A model generated the notes under the pieces. It ran no database searches, had not been told where the DNA came from, and was given only the letters and a program-made list of their open reading frames with translations. A DNA stretch of 5,703 nucleotides, from contig JACTML010000127.1 in the NCBI GenBank assembly GCA_014584635.1, forward strand, positions 1 through 5,703, read 5' to 3'. Positions 5,270 to 5,703 of the stretch are shown here, piece after piece. This stretch comes from Nitrosomonas eutropha (GTDB lineage Bacteria; Pseudomonadota; Gammaproteobacteria; Burkholderiales; Nitrosomonadaceae). Numbering within the stretch: the first letter of the stretch is position 1; each line of letters starts with the position of its first letter. The position numbers were made by a program, and so were the translations under genes.

Positions 5270-5703
5270 ATGACATTCCGTTTTGATGACATGCCGGAAA
5301 GTAAATCGTGCTTTCAAACCGCGTTTGAACAGACCACTGTTGGTATGACCATTGTTTCACCAGAAGGACGCTGGTTACATATCAACCACAGGTTGTGCAC
5401 TATGCTGGGTTACACGCAAGATGAGTTGATGGTGCAGACTTTTCAGGATGTAACATATCCTGATGACCTTGAATCTGATCTTGATAATACCAGGCGCGTA
5501 CTTAGTGGCGAGGTTTCCGCTTTTTCCATGGAAAAGCGCTATATCCGCAAAAATGGCAGTGTATTCTGGGCAAATCTTCAGGTTTCACTGGTGCGCAAAC
5601 CTGACCAGACACCGGATTATTTCGTAGCAGTCGTTGAAGATATACAAAGTCGCAAGGAAATTGAAGCGGATTTCAAAGAAGCAAAACGCATTGCCTGCCT
5701 TGG
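5270..5703 (+). CDS. PAS-domain sensory protein (partial, C-terminus beyond the right edge)
   Basis: The frame starts at ATG 5270 and is open to the right edge (144 full codons). An in-frame stop at 5237-5239 limits the start; this ATG is the first after it, though no ribosome site precedes it and Met8 is an alternative. Residues about 13-80 form a PAS fold with the usual signatures: FEQTTVGM (19-26), a glycine turn (EGRW), INHRLCTMLGY (38-48), and YPDDL (63-67). Residues about 85-128 are the PAC half, with RYIRKNGSVFWAN (90-102) and VEDIQSRKEIE (122-132). The helix after it, ending EAKRIACLG, resembles the lead-in to a second PAS domain. No signal peptide or membrane segment is seen, so this part is cytoplasmic. 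The output (histidine kinase, GGDEF/EAL or other) lies outside the window and cannot be named. It is divergent from msrAB. Confidence 0.88.
   Translation, partial: MTFRFDDMPESKSCFQTAFEQTTVGMTIVSPEGRWLHINHRLCTMLGYTQDELMVQTFQDVTYPDDLESDLDNTRRVLSGEVSAFSMEKRYIRKNGSVFWANLQVSLVRKPDQTPDYFVAVVEDIQSRKEIEADFKEAKRIACL

Noticed and set aside
5151..5360. 69-residue minus-strand ORF across the PAS gene start
   Set aside because: Antisense to the PAS domain at its start and ending in AT-rich intergenic DNA; no family features.
1..5703. Mobile element, CRISPR, defence or toxin-antitoxin system
   Set aside because: No transposase, integrase, terminal repeats, spacer array or toxin/antitoxin-like gene pair is visible on either strand.

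Overview
The window (5703 bases, moderate GC, no mobile element, CRISPR array, tRNA or rRNA seen) looks like ordinary chromosome of a proteobacterium. The long aminopeptidase N is close to the E. coli type in length and motifs. The fused MsrA/MsrB enzyme with its own thioredoxin-like domain resembles the PilB-type enzymes best known from beta- and gammaproteobacteria. A betaproteobacterium of the Nitrosomonas kind is a guess from overall character, not shown by the sequence.

Layout from left to right. Positions 1-506 (minus strand) hold most of an OsmC-family gene that runs off the left edge. Positions 507-920 are a 414-base gap. It carries a good sigma-70-like promoter for osmC, a 57-codon open stretch without a start that may be a gene fragment, and a 3' region of pepN rich in inverted repeats with a possible 32-codon ORF. 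Positions 921-3560 (minus) are a complete pepN. Positions 3561-3670 hold a dyad that is both a terminator-like hairpin for the gene upstream and an overlap with a probable pepN promoter. Positions 3671-4984 (minus) encode a signal-peptide-bearing MsrA / thioredoxin-like / MsrB fusion. Positions 4985-5269 are a divergent intergenic region with an 11-bp perfect inverted repeat, a cluster of GANTC sites and a possible short upstream ORF. From 5270 (plus strand) a PAS-domain sensory gene begins and runs off the right edge.

How the parts may work together: the OsmC-family protein (thiol-type peroxide or organic hydroperoxide chemistry) and MsrAB (repair of oxidised methionine, probably in the periplasm) both fit oxidative-stress defence. 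PepN is a housekeeping cytoplasmic peptidase that finishes peptide breakdown. The three minus-strand genes appear to be separate transcription units rather than one operon, judging from the hairpin before pepN and the wide gap before osmC. The divergent PAS protein could share control sequences with msrAB, but nothing in the window shows what it senses or controls.

The most notable points are the domain order and cysteine set of MsrAB, a better ribosome site inside its signal peptide that could give a second, cytoplasmic product, and the unexplained repeats in the non-coding stretches. I found no clear evidence of a wholly new system.
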